Source of the DNA: Bog-473 sp035534235
GTDB taxonomy: Bacteria > Actinomycetota > Acidimicrobiia > Acidimicrobiales > RAAP-2
DNA length: 33,018 nt
Direction of reading: 5' to 3'
Assembly: GCA_035534235.1 (NCBI GenBank)
Contig: DATLSH010000032.1
Coordinates: 1 to 33,018, forward strand
The notes under the pieces were generated by a model. The model worked only from the letters and a program-made list of their open reading frames with translations. It was not told where the DNA came from and searched no databases. Below are positions 14,760-21,999 of the stretch, in pieces (the first letter of the stretch is position 1; every line of letters starts with the position of its first letter). The position numbers and the translations under genes are program-made.

Positions 14760-15797
14760 GTGCACTTGTCCATGCCGTTGAGCTACGCGGGGGGCTTCGC
14801 CGAGTCCGCTCGCCAGGCCGCCGAACTTGAGAAGATGGGCCTTGACGTGGTGTGGGTGGCTGAGGCATACGGGTACGACGCCCCGAGCCTGATGGGATAC
14901 CTGGCAGCCAAGACGGAGCGGGTGCAGATTGGTGCTGCCATCCTGCCCATTTACACACGCACACCCACCCTGATCGCCATGACAGCGGCGGGCGTCGACG
15001 CCGTATCCGGTGGACGTTGCGTGCTCGGACTGGGAGCCTCGGGGCCCCAGGTCATTGAGGGCTTCCATGGTGTCGCTTACGACCGCCCATTGACGCGCAC
15101 CCGCGAGATCATTGAGGTCTGCCGCAATGTCTGGGCCCGAGAGGCTCCCTTGACCCACGATGGTGTGGCGTATCACATCCCTCTGCCCGCGGGTCAGGGG
15201 ACGGGCCTGGGCAAGGCACTGAAGATCATCGGGCATCCCGTTCGCTCGCGCATCCCGATCTGGGTGGCGGCCCTGGGTGAAAGGAACGTGGCCATGACGG
15301 CGGAAGTTGCCGATGGATGGCTCCCACTCTTCTTCGTGCCCGAGAAGGCCAAGGAGGTGTTCGGTGCCTCGCTCAGGGAAGGTACGGCCAAGCGTGATCC
15401 AGCACTTGAAGGGTTGCAGATCGCGGCCGGCGGCCTCCTCGCCATCGGCGAGGAGGCCGATGTCGCCGGTTATCGCGAGCTGGGGCGGGCCGCGGCGGCG
15501 CTCTACATCGGTGGCATGGGGGCCAAGGGCAAGAACTTCTACAACGCCCTTGCCTGCCGCTACGGCTACGAAGAGGAGGCCACAGCCATTCAAGATCTCT
15601 ACCTGTCGGGCCAGAAGGCGGAAGCGGCGGCCCTGGTCCCACAGGAATTGCTCGAAGCCACCTCACTGTGCGGTCCCGAGGGCTACCTCAAGGAGCGGTT
15701 GGCAGCCTTCGCTGAAGCGGGTGTCACCCACGTAAACGTCACCCCCATCGGTGGTGACCCCGTCGCAATGATCGAAAAGGTCCGCAGCTGGGTGTAG
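14760..15797 (+). CDS. LLM-class F420-dependent oxidoreductase, Rv3520c-like
   Basis: The 345-residue protein has the luciferase-like monooxygenase barrel. The opening VHLSMPLSYAGGFAESAR, the ERVQIGAAILPIYTRTPTLI strand, and VLGLGASGPQVIEGFHGVAY are hallmarks of the mycobacterial Rv3520c-like (TIGR03559) group. Members are predicted to use coenzyme F420 in the cytosol, and the substrate of this group is not established. The GTG at 14760 is preferred because GGAAGGGAG precedes it at good spacing and because the family starts here. It is transcribed alone, divergent from the broken exported-protein gene. The presence of such an enzyme supports an F420-producing actinobacterium. Confidence 0.9.
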   Translation: MHLSMPLSYAGGFAESARQAAELEKMGLDVVWVAEAYGYDAPSLMGYLAAKTERVQIGAAILPIYTRTPTLIAMTAAGVDAVSGGRCVLGLGASGPQVIEGFHGVAYDRPLTRTREIIEVCRNVWAREAPLTHDGVAYHIPLPAGQGTGLGKALKIIGHPVRSRIPIWVAALGERNVAMTAEVADGWLPLFFVPEKAKEVFGASLREGTAKRDPALEGLQIAAGGLLAIGEEADVAGYRELGRAAAALYIGGMGAKGKNFYNALACRYGYEEEATAIQDLYLSGQKAEAAALVPQELLEATSLCGPEGYLKERLAAFAEAGVTHVNVTPIGGDPVAMIEKVRSWV

Positions 15798-16098
15798 TGG
15801 CCCGCCGGCCGGTCATCTCTTGCACCACTTCGTGGCGAACCCCCGGCGGGAGAGTCGTCAAGAGGAAGCCGACCGATAACAGTTGGCAGCAGGCACGTTG
15901 AGCGCTCATCAGCAAGGAACTCTGAAGGCCAGGTATCAACTGCTGCGCCCGCGGGAAGTCTCACGCAGGTGTATCTGATCACGGGAGATTTCCGATTGGC
16001 GAGGTACTGTGTCGAGATGCGATTTCATGAGGCGAATGCGGACGTGAGATGGCTACGCACATTGTCGGATAACCGATCTCCAAAGGAGAGCGAACGAG
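15798..16098. other. 301-base intergenic region with no gene recognised
   Basis: This stretch between the LLM oxidoreductase gene and a small hypothetical gene has more A/T than its surroundings and no convincing reading frame. A TACTGT hexamer at 16005-16010 could be a -10 element for the downstream gene, but no -35 box of good fit lies at normal spacing. A strong Shine-Dalgarno, AAAGGAGAG, lies at 16082-16090. No hairpin terminator with a T-run was seen. Confidence 0.5.
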
Positions 16099-16410
16099 TT
16101 GAGCACCTTCGCAGGAACTTGGGAAGTGACCATCGCGACGCCCATTGGCGTCATGGCAGTCGTCTTCCAAATCACTGAACAGGATGGCGCGATTCAAGGC
16201 ATCGCGAGTTCTGACGCCGAGACCGTAGATCTCCTCGACGCAGTCGCCGATGGGAATCGGCTTACCTGGACCCAAAATGTCACGACCCCGATGCGTCTCG
16301 AGCTGAAGTTCGATGTCACTGTCGAAGGCGACACCATGACCGGAACTTCGAACCCCGGCGGCATGATGCCCTCCTCCAAGGTTGAAGGAACTCGCTCTTC
16401 AGCGGGCTGA
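16099..16410 (+). CDS. Small hypothetical beta-rich protein
   Basis: The 103-residue protein starts at a TTG that has a very good Shine-Dalgarno (AAAGGAGAG) eight bases upstream, which decides the start. The sequence alternates hydrophobic strands and turns: GTWEVTIATPIGVMAVVFQI, then LTWTQNVTTPMRLELKF, then DVTVEGDTMTGTSNPGGMMP. It looks like a small lipocalin-like or calycin-like barrel as found in proteins of unknown function. There is no signal peptide or metal motif. It is flanked by intergenic regions and seems monocistronic. Its base composition is less GC-rich than that of neighbouring genes, which may hint at different ancestry. No function is proposed. Confidence 0.7.
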   Translation: MSTFAGTWEVTIATPIGVMAVVFQITEQDGAIQGIASSDAETVDLLDAVADGNRLTWTQNVTTPMRLELKFDVTVEGDTMTGTSNPGGMMPSSKVEGTRSSAG

Positions 16411-16533
16411 GTCATCTTCTTCGAAGGCGATGGATGAACCGGGCCTTCCCCTTCACGTGGCCCAGATGTGAAGCGAATTCAGGGTTGCACAATACGCAGG
16501 TAGCGGGATCGGTAGACCGCGGCAAGGGGCACC

Positions 16534-16539
16534 TATGCT
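16534..16539 (+). promoter_or_regulatory. Candidate -10 element for a leaderless transcript
   Basis: TATGCT lies nine bases before the ATG at 16549, and no Shine-Dalgarno sequence is visible. This spacing puts the transcription start at or near the ATG, as in the leaderless mRNAs common in actinobacteria. A clear -35 box was not found. Confidence 0.3.
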
Positions 16540-16548
16540 GCGCCATCT

Positions 16549-17457
16549 ATGCGTGTCGTGGTCACGGGATCGAGCGGCCTGATCGGGCGAGCCCTGTGTG
16601 CCCTTCTCGGTGGGCACAGCCACGATGTAGTCAGGGTCGTGCGCCGCCCGGTTCGACCTGGCGAGCTCGCCCTTCGCTGGGATCCCGAAGCCGGCACGAT
16701 CGATTCCGGTGGCCTTGAAGGTGTTGACGCGGTGGTCCATCTGGCGGGCGCAGGTATCGGCGATAGCCGCTGGAGTGATGCGCGCAAGCGAATCCTTGTC
16801 GAGAGCCGCACCCGCTCGACTGCGCTGCTCGCCGGCGCGCTGGCGGAACTGGATCGCCAGCCCCGGGTGCTGGTGAGCGCCTCGGCAATCGGCTTCTACG
16901 GTGACCGTGGCGACGAGATCCTGACCGAGCAGAGTCCACCGGCTGACGACTTCTTGGCGTCGCTTTGCGCGCGTTGGGAGGCTGAATCGGCCCCCGCCGC
17001 CGAGGCCGGCATCAGAGTGGCCTGTGCGCGCACCGGCGTCGTGCTGAGTAGGCAAGGAGGTGCGCTCCCCAAGCTGCTGCGTCTGTTCAAGCTGGGCCTG
17101 GGCGGGAGGTTCGGGTCCGGGGCCCAGTGGTGGAGCTGGATCACCCTCGACGATGAGGTCCGGGCGATTGAGTGGCTGCTTGAGAACGACGTGCGTGGGC
17201 CGGTGAACTTGACGGCGCCGAACCCCGTCACCAATCGCGAATTCACCCGGGTCCTCAGCGCGGTGCTGTCGCGACCGGCCTGGTTACCAGTGCCCAGGTT
17301 CGGCCCGAGGTTGCTGCTCGGATCCGAGCTCGCCGACTCCCTGTTGTTCACCAGCGCCCGGGTGCGGCCGGCAGTTCTCCAATCGAGCGGGTTCACCTTC
17401 TCCCATTCCGACTTGGAGGGGACCCTGCGAAGCATCCTGAATCCGCCCGCTTCGTGA
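16549..17457 (+). CDS. NAD(P)-binding epimerase, TIGR01777 family
   Basis: The 302-residue protein begins MRVVVTGSSGLIGRALCALL, a GxxGxxG Rossmann motif. It has DAVVHLAGAGIGDSRWSDARK (read in parts), the diagnostic HLAGAxI-x-x-x-RW segment of the TIGR01777 (SulA/YfcH-like) group, then SASAIGFYGDRGDE and a C-terminal DUF1731-like tail with NPVTNREFTRVLSAVL and HSDLEGTLRSIL. Members are extended short-chain dehydrogenase relatives of unknown substrate, and the usual YxxxK is replaced by the GFYG region. It has no good Shine-Dalgarno, so leaderless translation is possible. The length is normal for the family. It is monocistronic, with DUF1801 further downstream. Confidence 0.9.
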   Translation: MRVVVTGSSGLIGRALCALLGGHSHDVVRVVRRPVRPGELALRWDPEAGTIDSGGLEGVDAVVHLAGAGIGDSRWSDARKRILVESRTRSTALLAGALAELDRQPRVLVSASAIGFYGDRGDEILTEQSPPADDFLASLCARWEAESAPAAEAGIRVACARTGVVLSRQGGALPKLLRLFKLGLGGRFGSGAQWWSWITLDDEVRAIEWLLENDVRGPVNLTAPNPVTNREFTRVLSAVLSRPAWLPVPRFGPRLLLGSELADSLLFTSARVRPAVLQSSGFTFSHSDLEGTLRSILNPPAS

Positions 17458-17630
17458 GTTGGGCGCCCCAGCATCAAGTACGGGAATACGCGTAGCGGGG
17501 CGGTTGTCGACCGTAACCTGGCGGCACCTCAGGACGTCCTAGAGCCAGCTTTCCCGGCTCCCGGTAGAGTTCGCACGGTGCTCCTGATCCCCATGTTTCA
17601 GAGCCTCGGGACCAAGGAGATAAGACGGGC
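17458..17630. other. Intergenic region with a 10-base palindrome
   Basis: This gap between the epimerase and DUF1801 genes holds AGGACGTCCT at 17531-17540, a perfect palindrome. It also holds a GAGCC/GGCTC inverted pair just after it that could form a short hairpin. AAGGAG lies about 11 bases before the ATG at 17631. Nothing else was recognised. Confidence 0.35.
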
Positions 17631-18023
17631 ATGAAGAAGGGCGTGGCGCAGGAAGGCAAGTCTCCTTCGCAGCTGATCGACGCCAGAATCAAGGAGTTGG
17701 GCGACTGGCGGGGCAAGGTGCTCAGCCGGCTCCGTACCCTCATTCACGAAGCTGATCCCGAAGTCGTCGAGGAGTGGAAGTGGAGAGGGGTTCCGGTGTG
17801 GTACCACGACGGAATGGTCTGCACCGGCGAGACCTACAAGAACATCGTGAAGATGACCTTCGCCAAGGGGGCGGCTCTGCAGGATCCTTCGGGCCTCTTC
17901 AATTCCAGCCTGGAGGGGAACACACGACGTGCCATCGACTTCCACGAGGACGACACAATTGACGAGAAGGCGTTGAAGACTCTCGTGCGCGCCGCCGTGA
18001 CCCTGAACAAGTTCACAGCCTGA
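17631..18023 (+). CDS. DUF1801 domain protein
   Basis: The 130-residue protein fits the DUF1801 family. It has the leading SPSQLIDARIKEL, then LSRLRTLIHEADPEVVEEWKW, then VPVWYHDGMVCTGETYKNIVKMTF (read in parts) with the typical V-x-x-x-x-W and aromatic-rich centre, and ends with ALKTLVRAAVTLN. These small cytosolic proteins form a TBP-like fold; some relatives are involved in iron handling or stress, but no biochemical activity is firmly known. The ATG at 17631 is preceded by AAGGAG at slightly long spacing. It is convergent with the membrane-protein gene at 18062, with 38 bases between. Confidence 0.85.
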   Translation: MKKGVAQEGKSPSQLIDARIKELGDWRGKVLSRLRTLIHEADPEVVEEWKWRGVPVWYHDGMVCTGETYKNIVKMTFAKGAALQDPSGLFNSSLEGNTRRAIDFHEDDTIDEKALKTLVRAAVTLNKFTA

Positions 18024-18061
18024 AAACGGTCGATCTGCTCATCCTTCGATCCCGCCCCGCC

Positions 18062-18748
18062 TCAATTCAGGATGTTCACGGCACGGGAGACGACGACTGC
18101 GACGGTCACCAGCGAGGCCAAGGACTGGATCATCATCAGCCATTTCGCCCAAGGGGTCAGCGGCATGGTGTCAGTCGGGCTGAACGCCGTCGCATTGGTG
18201 AATGACGTATAGAAGTAGTCAAGGAACCCCGGCGACCATCCGGGATCCGCACCCGGAGTCGACATCTGCGGGAAGAGGAAGTCAGGGCGACGGTGTGCGA
18301 TCAATTGCCTGGCGGCGGGTCCGCCGCGGTCGAGTTCCCAATACCAGAGTGCGAACACGATCACGTTGGTGAGCCAAATGGGCACCGATGCATAGACGAG
18401 GGAACGTCCACCGGCTCGCGTTCCGTACAGCAACGCATGGATGAGGTCGGTGAGCGACACCACATTGGCCACGGTGATAAGGGCGATCATCGCCACACCG
18501 ACTCCGCGCAGCCGCGATTCTTCCTTGGAGATGTGCCCGGGGTTGGTGACGAGGAGCACCAGCAGGAGCACTCCTTCCAAGGCGGGAACCAGGGCTCGGT
18601 TCCCGAGCCCTCGGATCACCCTTTCCGGCAGCGCCAGCTGCAATGCCATGGCGGCCACCACCGCCATCAGTGCCGGCCACCGGGGTTCCCCTTCCGAGCT
18701 GATACCCCACGCGACTTCGTCGTCCCGGCGCGCTCTCATTTCTCCCAC
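18062..18748 (-). CDS. Five-helix integral membrane protein (DUF1345-like)
   Basis: The 228-residue protein has about five hydrophobic segments, near residues 25-43, 52-68, 83-105, 119-136 and 200-225. Before the last helix is DYFYTSFTNATAFSPTDTMP, a pore-loop-like stretch resembling the C-terminal part of DUF1345 and of small ion-channel relatives (Y-T-S/A-F-T-x-A-T-A-F-S-P-x-D). The protein is expected in the cytoplasmic membrane. The start is either the GTG at 18748 or the ATG at 18739; GGGAG overlaps this region and does not settle it. The next gene on the same strand begins upstream at 19140 and ends 77 bases away, so co-transcription is possible. Transport function is inference from the pore-like segment. 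Confidence 0.75.
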   Translation of the reverse strand: MGEMRARRDDEVAWGISSEGEPRWPALMAVVAAMALQLALPERVIRGLGNRALVPALEGVLLLVLLVTNPGHISKEESRLRGVGVAMIALITVANVVSLTDLIHALLYGTRAGGRSLVYASVPIWLTNVIVFALWYWELDRGGPAARQLIAHRRPDFLFPQMSTPGADPGWSPGFLDYFYTSFTNATAFSPTDTMPLTPWAKWLMMIQSLASLVTVAVVVSRAVNILN

Positions 18749-18825
18749 CGGGCCAACGTACCCAGGCCTCGTCGTGGAAAGGGGGATGTCGGGTCGGCGT
18801 CATGGCAGGGCCATGCCGCCTTCAG

Positions 18826-19140
18826 TCAGCCGCCGATGTACTCCATGCCCTTGAGGATCGCCGGCATCGCCGCGTCGAGGTCGAGGACCACCTTGGACTC
18901 GAGCTCAAGGAACTCACCCAGTGCCATGCAGGTCTCCAGCTCGAAGGCGGCGGCAGCGTCGACATCGGTGGCCTTGGCCACGGTGACACCACTGGAGCCA
19001 TCGCTGGTGATGTACCAGTTGACTCTCTCCACGTTGGGGTTCTCGGCCATTGACGCCTCGACTTTCCCCCACACCTGCATCATCCGGTTCGACTGTTCGG
19101 GTGACAGCGGCCGAGCCTTCCAGGTCGTGCATACCAGCAT
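18826..19140 (-). CDS. DUF3303-like small protein
   Basis: The 104-residue protein begins MLVCTTWKARPLSPEQSNRM and continues with VNWYITSDGSSGVTVAKA and AAAFELETCMALGEFLELES. This is the ferredoxin-like alpha+beta layout of DUF3303 and related proteins, in which two short repeats make a dimeric barrel. No active site is known for this family. AGGAAAGGGG precedes the ATG at 19140 at normal spacing, so the start is secure. It may share a transcript with the membrane protein downstream. The 77-base region upstream separates it from the end of the amidohydrolase operon on the same strand. Confidence 0.7.
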   Translation of the reverse strand: MLVCTTWKARPLSPEQSNRMMQVWGKVEASMAENPNVERVNWYITSDGSSGVTVAKATDVDAAAAFELETCMALGEFLELESKVVLDLDAAMPAILKGMEYIGG

Positions 19141-19217
19141 GGCGTTCCCCTTTCCTGTGCCTACGGCCGCACGTTACACCTGTCCCTTACCGCCTGCTCG
19201 GGAGTCTGGACCGGGCC

Positions 19218-20702
19218 TCACAGAGCCCCGGAGACGGCTCGCAGTGCGTCCTCGAAGCCGCTGATGTGGAGCGAGGTGATGCGCCCCCCGTCGGTCTCGA
19301 AGACGTCGCGGACGATGTGATCGGCTCCCCCGAGGTGCACCGCCAGATTGAGCGTGACCCGGCCGCCTTCAATGGTGAGCGGCCCCGGATCGGGCCGGAA
19401 GTCGTCGAAGGTGAAGGTGTTAGCTGCGTAGTAGCCGAGGATGGCATCGGGACCGACCAGGCGGACCCCGCCGCTCGTGAGCACCGTGGACGGCGAGAAG
19501 AGATCCCGGAGCAGGGAGACGTCGCGCGCCGTGACGGCCGCGAAGTAGTCGCCGATGATCGCCGCCGGACCGACGAGATGTGAAGGGAGGCGGTAGATCC
19601 GCCGGGCATTGAGGCCGAGCACCCTGGTCTGTGTCGGCGTGGGGCACGGGGCGATGGTGCGGCGGATGGCGTCGACTGCACCGGGGAAGGTGGCGTCGTG
19701 GTGCGGGTAGTCGCTGCCCCACACGATGCGCTCGGGACCGACGAACTCGGCCAGCACGGGAAGGGTCCGTTCGTCAACCTCGAAGCTGATGGCGCACTGG
19801 CGGGCGAAGTATTCCGAGGGGCGCAGCTCCATGTCCGGGCAGAACTCCCCGAACGACTCTGCCTGCTCATCCAGCCGTTCGAGCCAGAAAGGGGCCCAAC
19901 CTCCGGAGGACTCCAGGAAGATGCATCGGAGTCCGGGGTGGCGCTCGAGCACCCCGAAGGCGATCAGCTGGGCGCAGGCCAGCATCTGTTCGAACGAATG
20001 GGAGACGGCGTGCAGGATGAGCGGATTGAAGGGTCTGTCGGCGCCGAGGGTAGGCACAATGACCGAGCTGCCTTCATGGATCCCGACCGGCACATTGAGC
20101 TCCTCCGCCACGTCCCACACCGGGTCGTAGGCGCGGTCGGACAGGGAGCGTCCGAGGCACGGGTTGGGTCGCACGAACGCGGCGGGGAAGCCGAGCTCGG
20201 TCACGGCGCGCCTTAGCTCTTGCGCCGCGGCGCCCGGATTCTGCAGGGGGAGCATGGCGGCGCCGAAGAGCCGGCGGGGATCAGCGCTGCAGTATCCGGC
20301 CAGCCAGTCGTTGTAGGCGGTGGCGATGGCGACGGCGGCGGCCGAGTCGGTGAGCGCGCCGGCGTACAGACCGATCGACGGGTACAGGACAGCCTGGTCG
20401 ATGCCCTCGGCATCCATATCCTGCAGGCGGGCGTGCGGATCGGATCCGCCGGGTTGGGCGTCCGCCAACGGCTTGAAGGTGGAGGGGTCGCTGAAGGTGG
20501 AGCCCGGGCGGGCCAAGCTGCCCAGGGGCACGGCCAGGATCTCCTTGTCCCCGACCACCACATGCTCGTAGCCGCCCTCGTCCCGGTTGATACGGGGTCG
20601 GTGGCCGTCGGGCAGTCCCACCCAGGCCTCCATCGGTTCGACGACGTGCCCGTCGGCGTCGATGACGGGACCGGCCCGGGGTGGGAGCGGCAGGGCGGTC
20701 AT
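19218..20702 (-). CDS. Amidohydrolase-2 family protein fused to a C-terminal SnoaL-like domain
   Basis: Residues 1 to about 373 of this 494-residue protein form an amidohydrolase-2 (PF04909, ACMSD-like) barrel. VIDADGHVVEP gives Asp17-x-His19 at the place of the usual HxH, PVGIHEGSS supplies a later histidine, and GSDYPHHD a metal-binding aspartate. Residues about 374-494 form a second domain, AIIGDYFAAVTARDVSLLRD through ITSLHISGFEDAL, that looks like an NTF2-fold SnoaL protein. Family members are metal-dependent decarboxylases or hydrolases, and Asp/Glu-x-His variants include known decarboxylases. Fusion with SnoaL is unusual and may hold a ligand. The ATG at 20702 overlaps the preceding gene by ATGA, so translation is coupled. 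Longer readings upstream would be out-of-family. Confidence 0.88.
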   Translation of the reverse strand: MTALPLPPRAGPVIDADGHVVEPMEAWVGLPDGHRPRINRDEGGYEHVVVGDKEILAVPLGSLARPGSTFSDPSTFKPLADAQPGGSDPHARLQDMDAEGIDQAVLYPSIGLYAGALTDSAAAVAIATAYNDWLAGYCSADPRRLFGAAMLPLQNPGAAAQELRRAVTELGFPAAFVRPNPCLGRSLSDRAYDPVWDVAEELNVPVGIHEGSSVIVPTLGADRPFNPLILHAVSHSFEQMLACAQLIAFGVLERHPGLRCIFLESSGGWAPFWLERLDEQAESFGEFCPDMELRPSEYFARQCAISFEVDERTLPVLAEFVGPERIVWGSDYPHHDATFPGAVDAIRRTIAPCPTPTQTRVLGLNARRIYRLPSHLVGPAAIIGDYFAAVTARDVSLLRDLFSPSTVLTSGGVRLVGPDAILGYYAANTFTFDDFRPDPGPLTIEGGRVTLNLAVHLGGADHIVRDVFETDGGRITSLHISGFEDALRAVSGAL

Positions 20703-21922
20703 GGGAGGGGAGGGCGCCACTCGTCCTCGAGGGGCAGGGCGTGGCGGAACAGCCCGGCGGCATTCCCCGCGGCGATGGCGCGTAGTTCGGCATCGCCCAC
20801 GGCGCCCCACGTGTCGGTCAGCACCCGCTGCGTGTCGGGCCACGAGGAGTCGGCGTGGGGGTAGTCGCTCTCCACCATGATGTGGTCGACGCCGATGACA
20901 TGGCGCATGGCCACGGAGGACGGGTCGTCGATGGAGCAGTACCAGAAGCTCCTTCGCAGCACCTCGCTCGGCAGCATGGACGAGGGCCAGGCGTGACTTT
21001 CGCTCCCCGAGGCCGAGTGGTGCAGGACGTAGTCGGCCCGGTCCATCAGCATGGGCACCCAGCCGATGCCGCCCTCGGACAGGGCGATGGCGAGTCCGGG
21101 GAAGCGCAGGGGAACGCCGGACCACAGCCACTCCCCGGAAGCCACGAGGGCGTTGACCGGGAACAAGGTGGGAAGCAGCTCGAAGGGCGGGTCAGGAGAG
21201 GGCAGGGGTGCCCATGACGATGCCCCGGTGTGCAGGCAGACAACCGTGCCGGTCTGCTCACAGGCGGCGAAGAAGGGATCCCAGTGGTCGGTGAAGATGG
21301 AAGGGAGGCCGAGCTGCGCCGGGAATTCGGGGAAGCTCACCGCCTTGAAGCCGCGGGCCGCGTTTTTCAACACCTCGTCGGCGGCCACCGTCACATCGGC
21401 CAGGTAGGGAAGCTGCAGGGGGATGATGCGTGCGGGATGGGTACCGGCCCACACCTCGTGGTGCCAGTCGTTGAAGGCACGCAGGCAGGCCAGGCCCAAC
21501 TCCTTGTCCCTGGCTCGGGAGTAGACGGCTCCGCAGAACCCCGAGACCAGCGAGGGGAAGCACAGCGAGGCCCAGATTCCGGCCCGGTCCATGTCGTCGA
21601 TGCGCGCGTCGATGTCGAAGCAGCCGGGCCGCATCTGGTCGAAGCGGGCCGGCTCCATGCTCCACTCCTCCCGGGGCCGCCCCACCACGGCATTGAGGCC
21701 CACGTTGGGGTAGCGGTTCCCCTCGAAGACCCAGCACTGGGTGCCGTCGACATCCTCCACTATGTGCGGGGCACCGTCGGCCAGGGAGGCCGGCAGGCGT
21801 CCGACGAAGAGATCCGGCGGCTCAATGAGGTGGTCGTCCACCGAAATGATGGGCACGGTGATGGCCCGCCGATCCGGGTCGGGCAGCAAGGTGGCGGACT
21901 TCTGAGTGCCGGCGGCTCCCAC
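20699..21922 (-). CDS. Amidohydrolase-2 family protein (ACMSD-like)
   Basis: The 407-residue protein starts its barrel with VPIISVDDHLIEPPDLF, where Asp29-x-His31 matches the usual first metal-binding pair. VCLHTGAS follows, with a histidine on a later strand, then ALSEGGIGWVPMLMDRADYV, and finally MVESDYPHADSSWPDT with the metal-binding aspartate. It is of the long actinobacterial type with a DIDARIDDMDRAGIWASLCF helix. The reaction may be hydrolysis or non-oxidative decarboxylation and cannot be read off. The GTG at 21922 lacks a clear Shine-Dalgarno, and a start nearer VPIISVDD is possible. It is the first gene of a two-gene operon with the SnoaL fusion and is divergent from the aldehyde dehydrogenase operon across 77 bases. 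Confidence 0.88.
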   Translation of the reverse strand: MGAAGTQKSATLLPDPDRRAITVPIISVDDHLIEPPDLFVGRLPASLADGAPHIVEDVDGTQCWVFEGNRYPNVGLNAVVGRPREEWSMEPARFDQMRPGCFDIDARIDDMDRAGIWASLCFPSLVSGFCGAVYSRARDKELGLACLRAFNDWHHEVWAGTHPARIIPLQLPYLADVTVAADEVLKNAARGFKAVSFPEFPAQLGLPSIFTDHWDPFFAACEQTGTVVCLHTGASSWAPLPSPDPPFELLPTLFPVNALVASGEWLWSGVPLRFPGLAIALSEGGIGWVPMLMDRADYVLHHSASGSESHAWPSSMLPSEVLRRSFWYCSIDDPSSVAMRHVIGVDHIMVESDYPHADSSWPDTQRVLTDTWGAVGDAELRAIAAGNAAGLFRHALPLEDEWRPPLP

Positions 21923-21999
21923 GAAGGGAGCACACTATCGTGAGGCGCGGCGCCGGTTCCCGGGGGAGACATGACCACGAACGCAGCGGAGGTGAGGGC

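Noticed and set aside
14256..15593. Long minus-strand frame across the LLM oxidoreductase gene
   Set aside because: Only its last part (signal peptide at 14576-14450) is protein-like. The rest is a shadow of the plus-strand LLM gene.
15829..15841. CCAC...GTGG pairing after the LLM gene as a terminator
   Set aside because: The four-base stem is too short and has no T-run.
20703..21131. N-terminal extension of the SnoaL-fused amidohydrolase
   Set aside because: It overlaps the upstream amidohydrolase in another frame. The ATGA overlap at 20699-20702 gives a better start.
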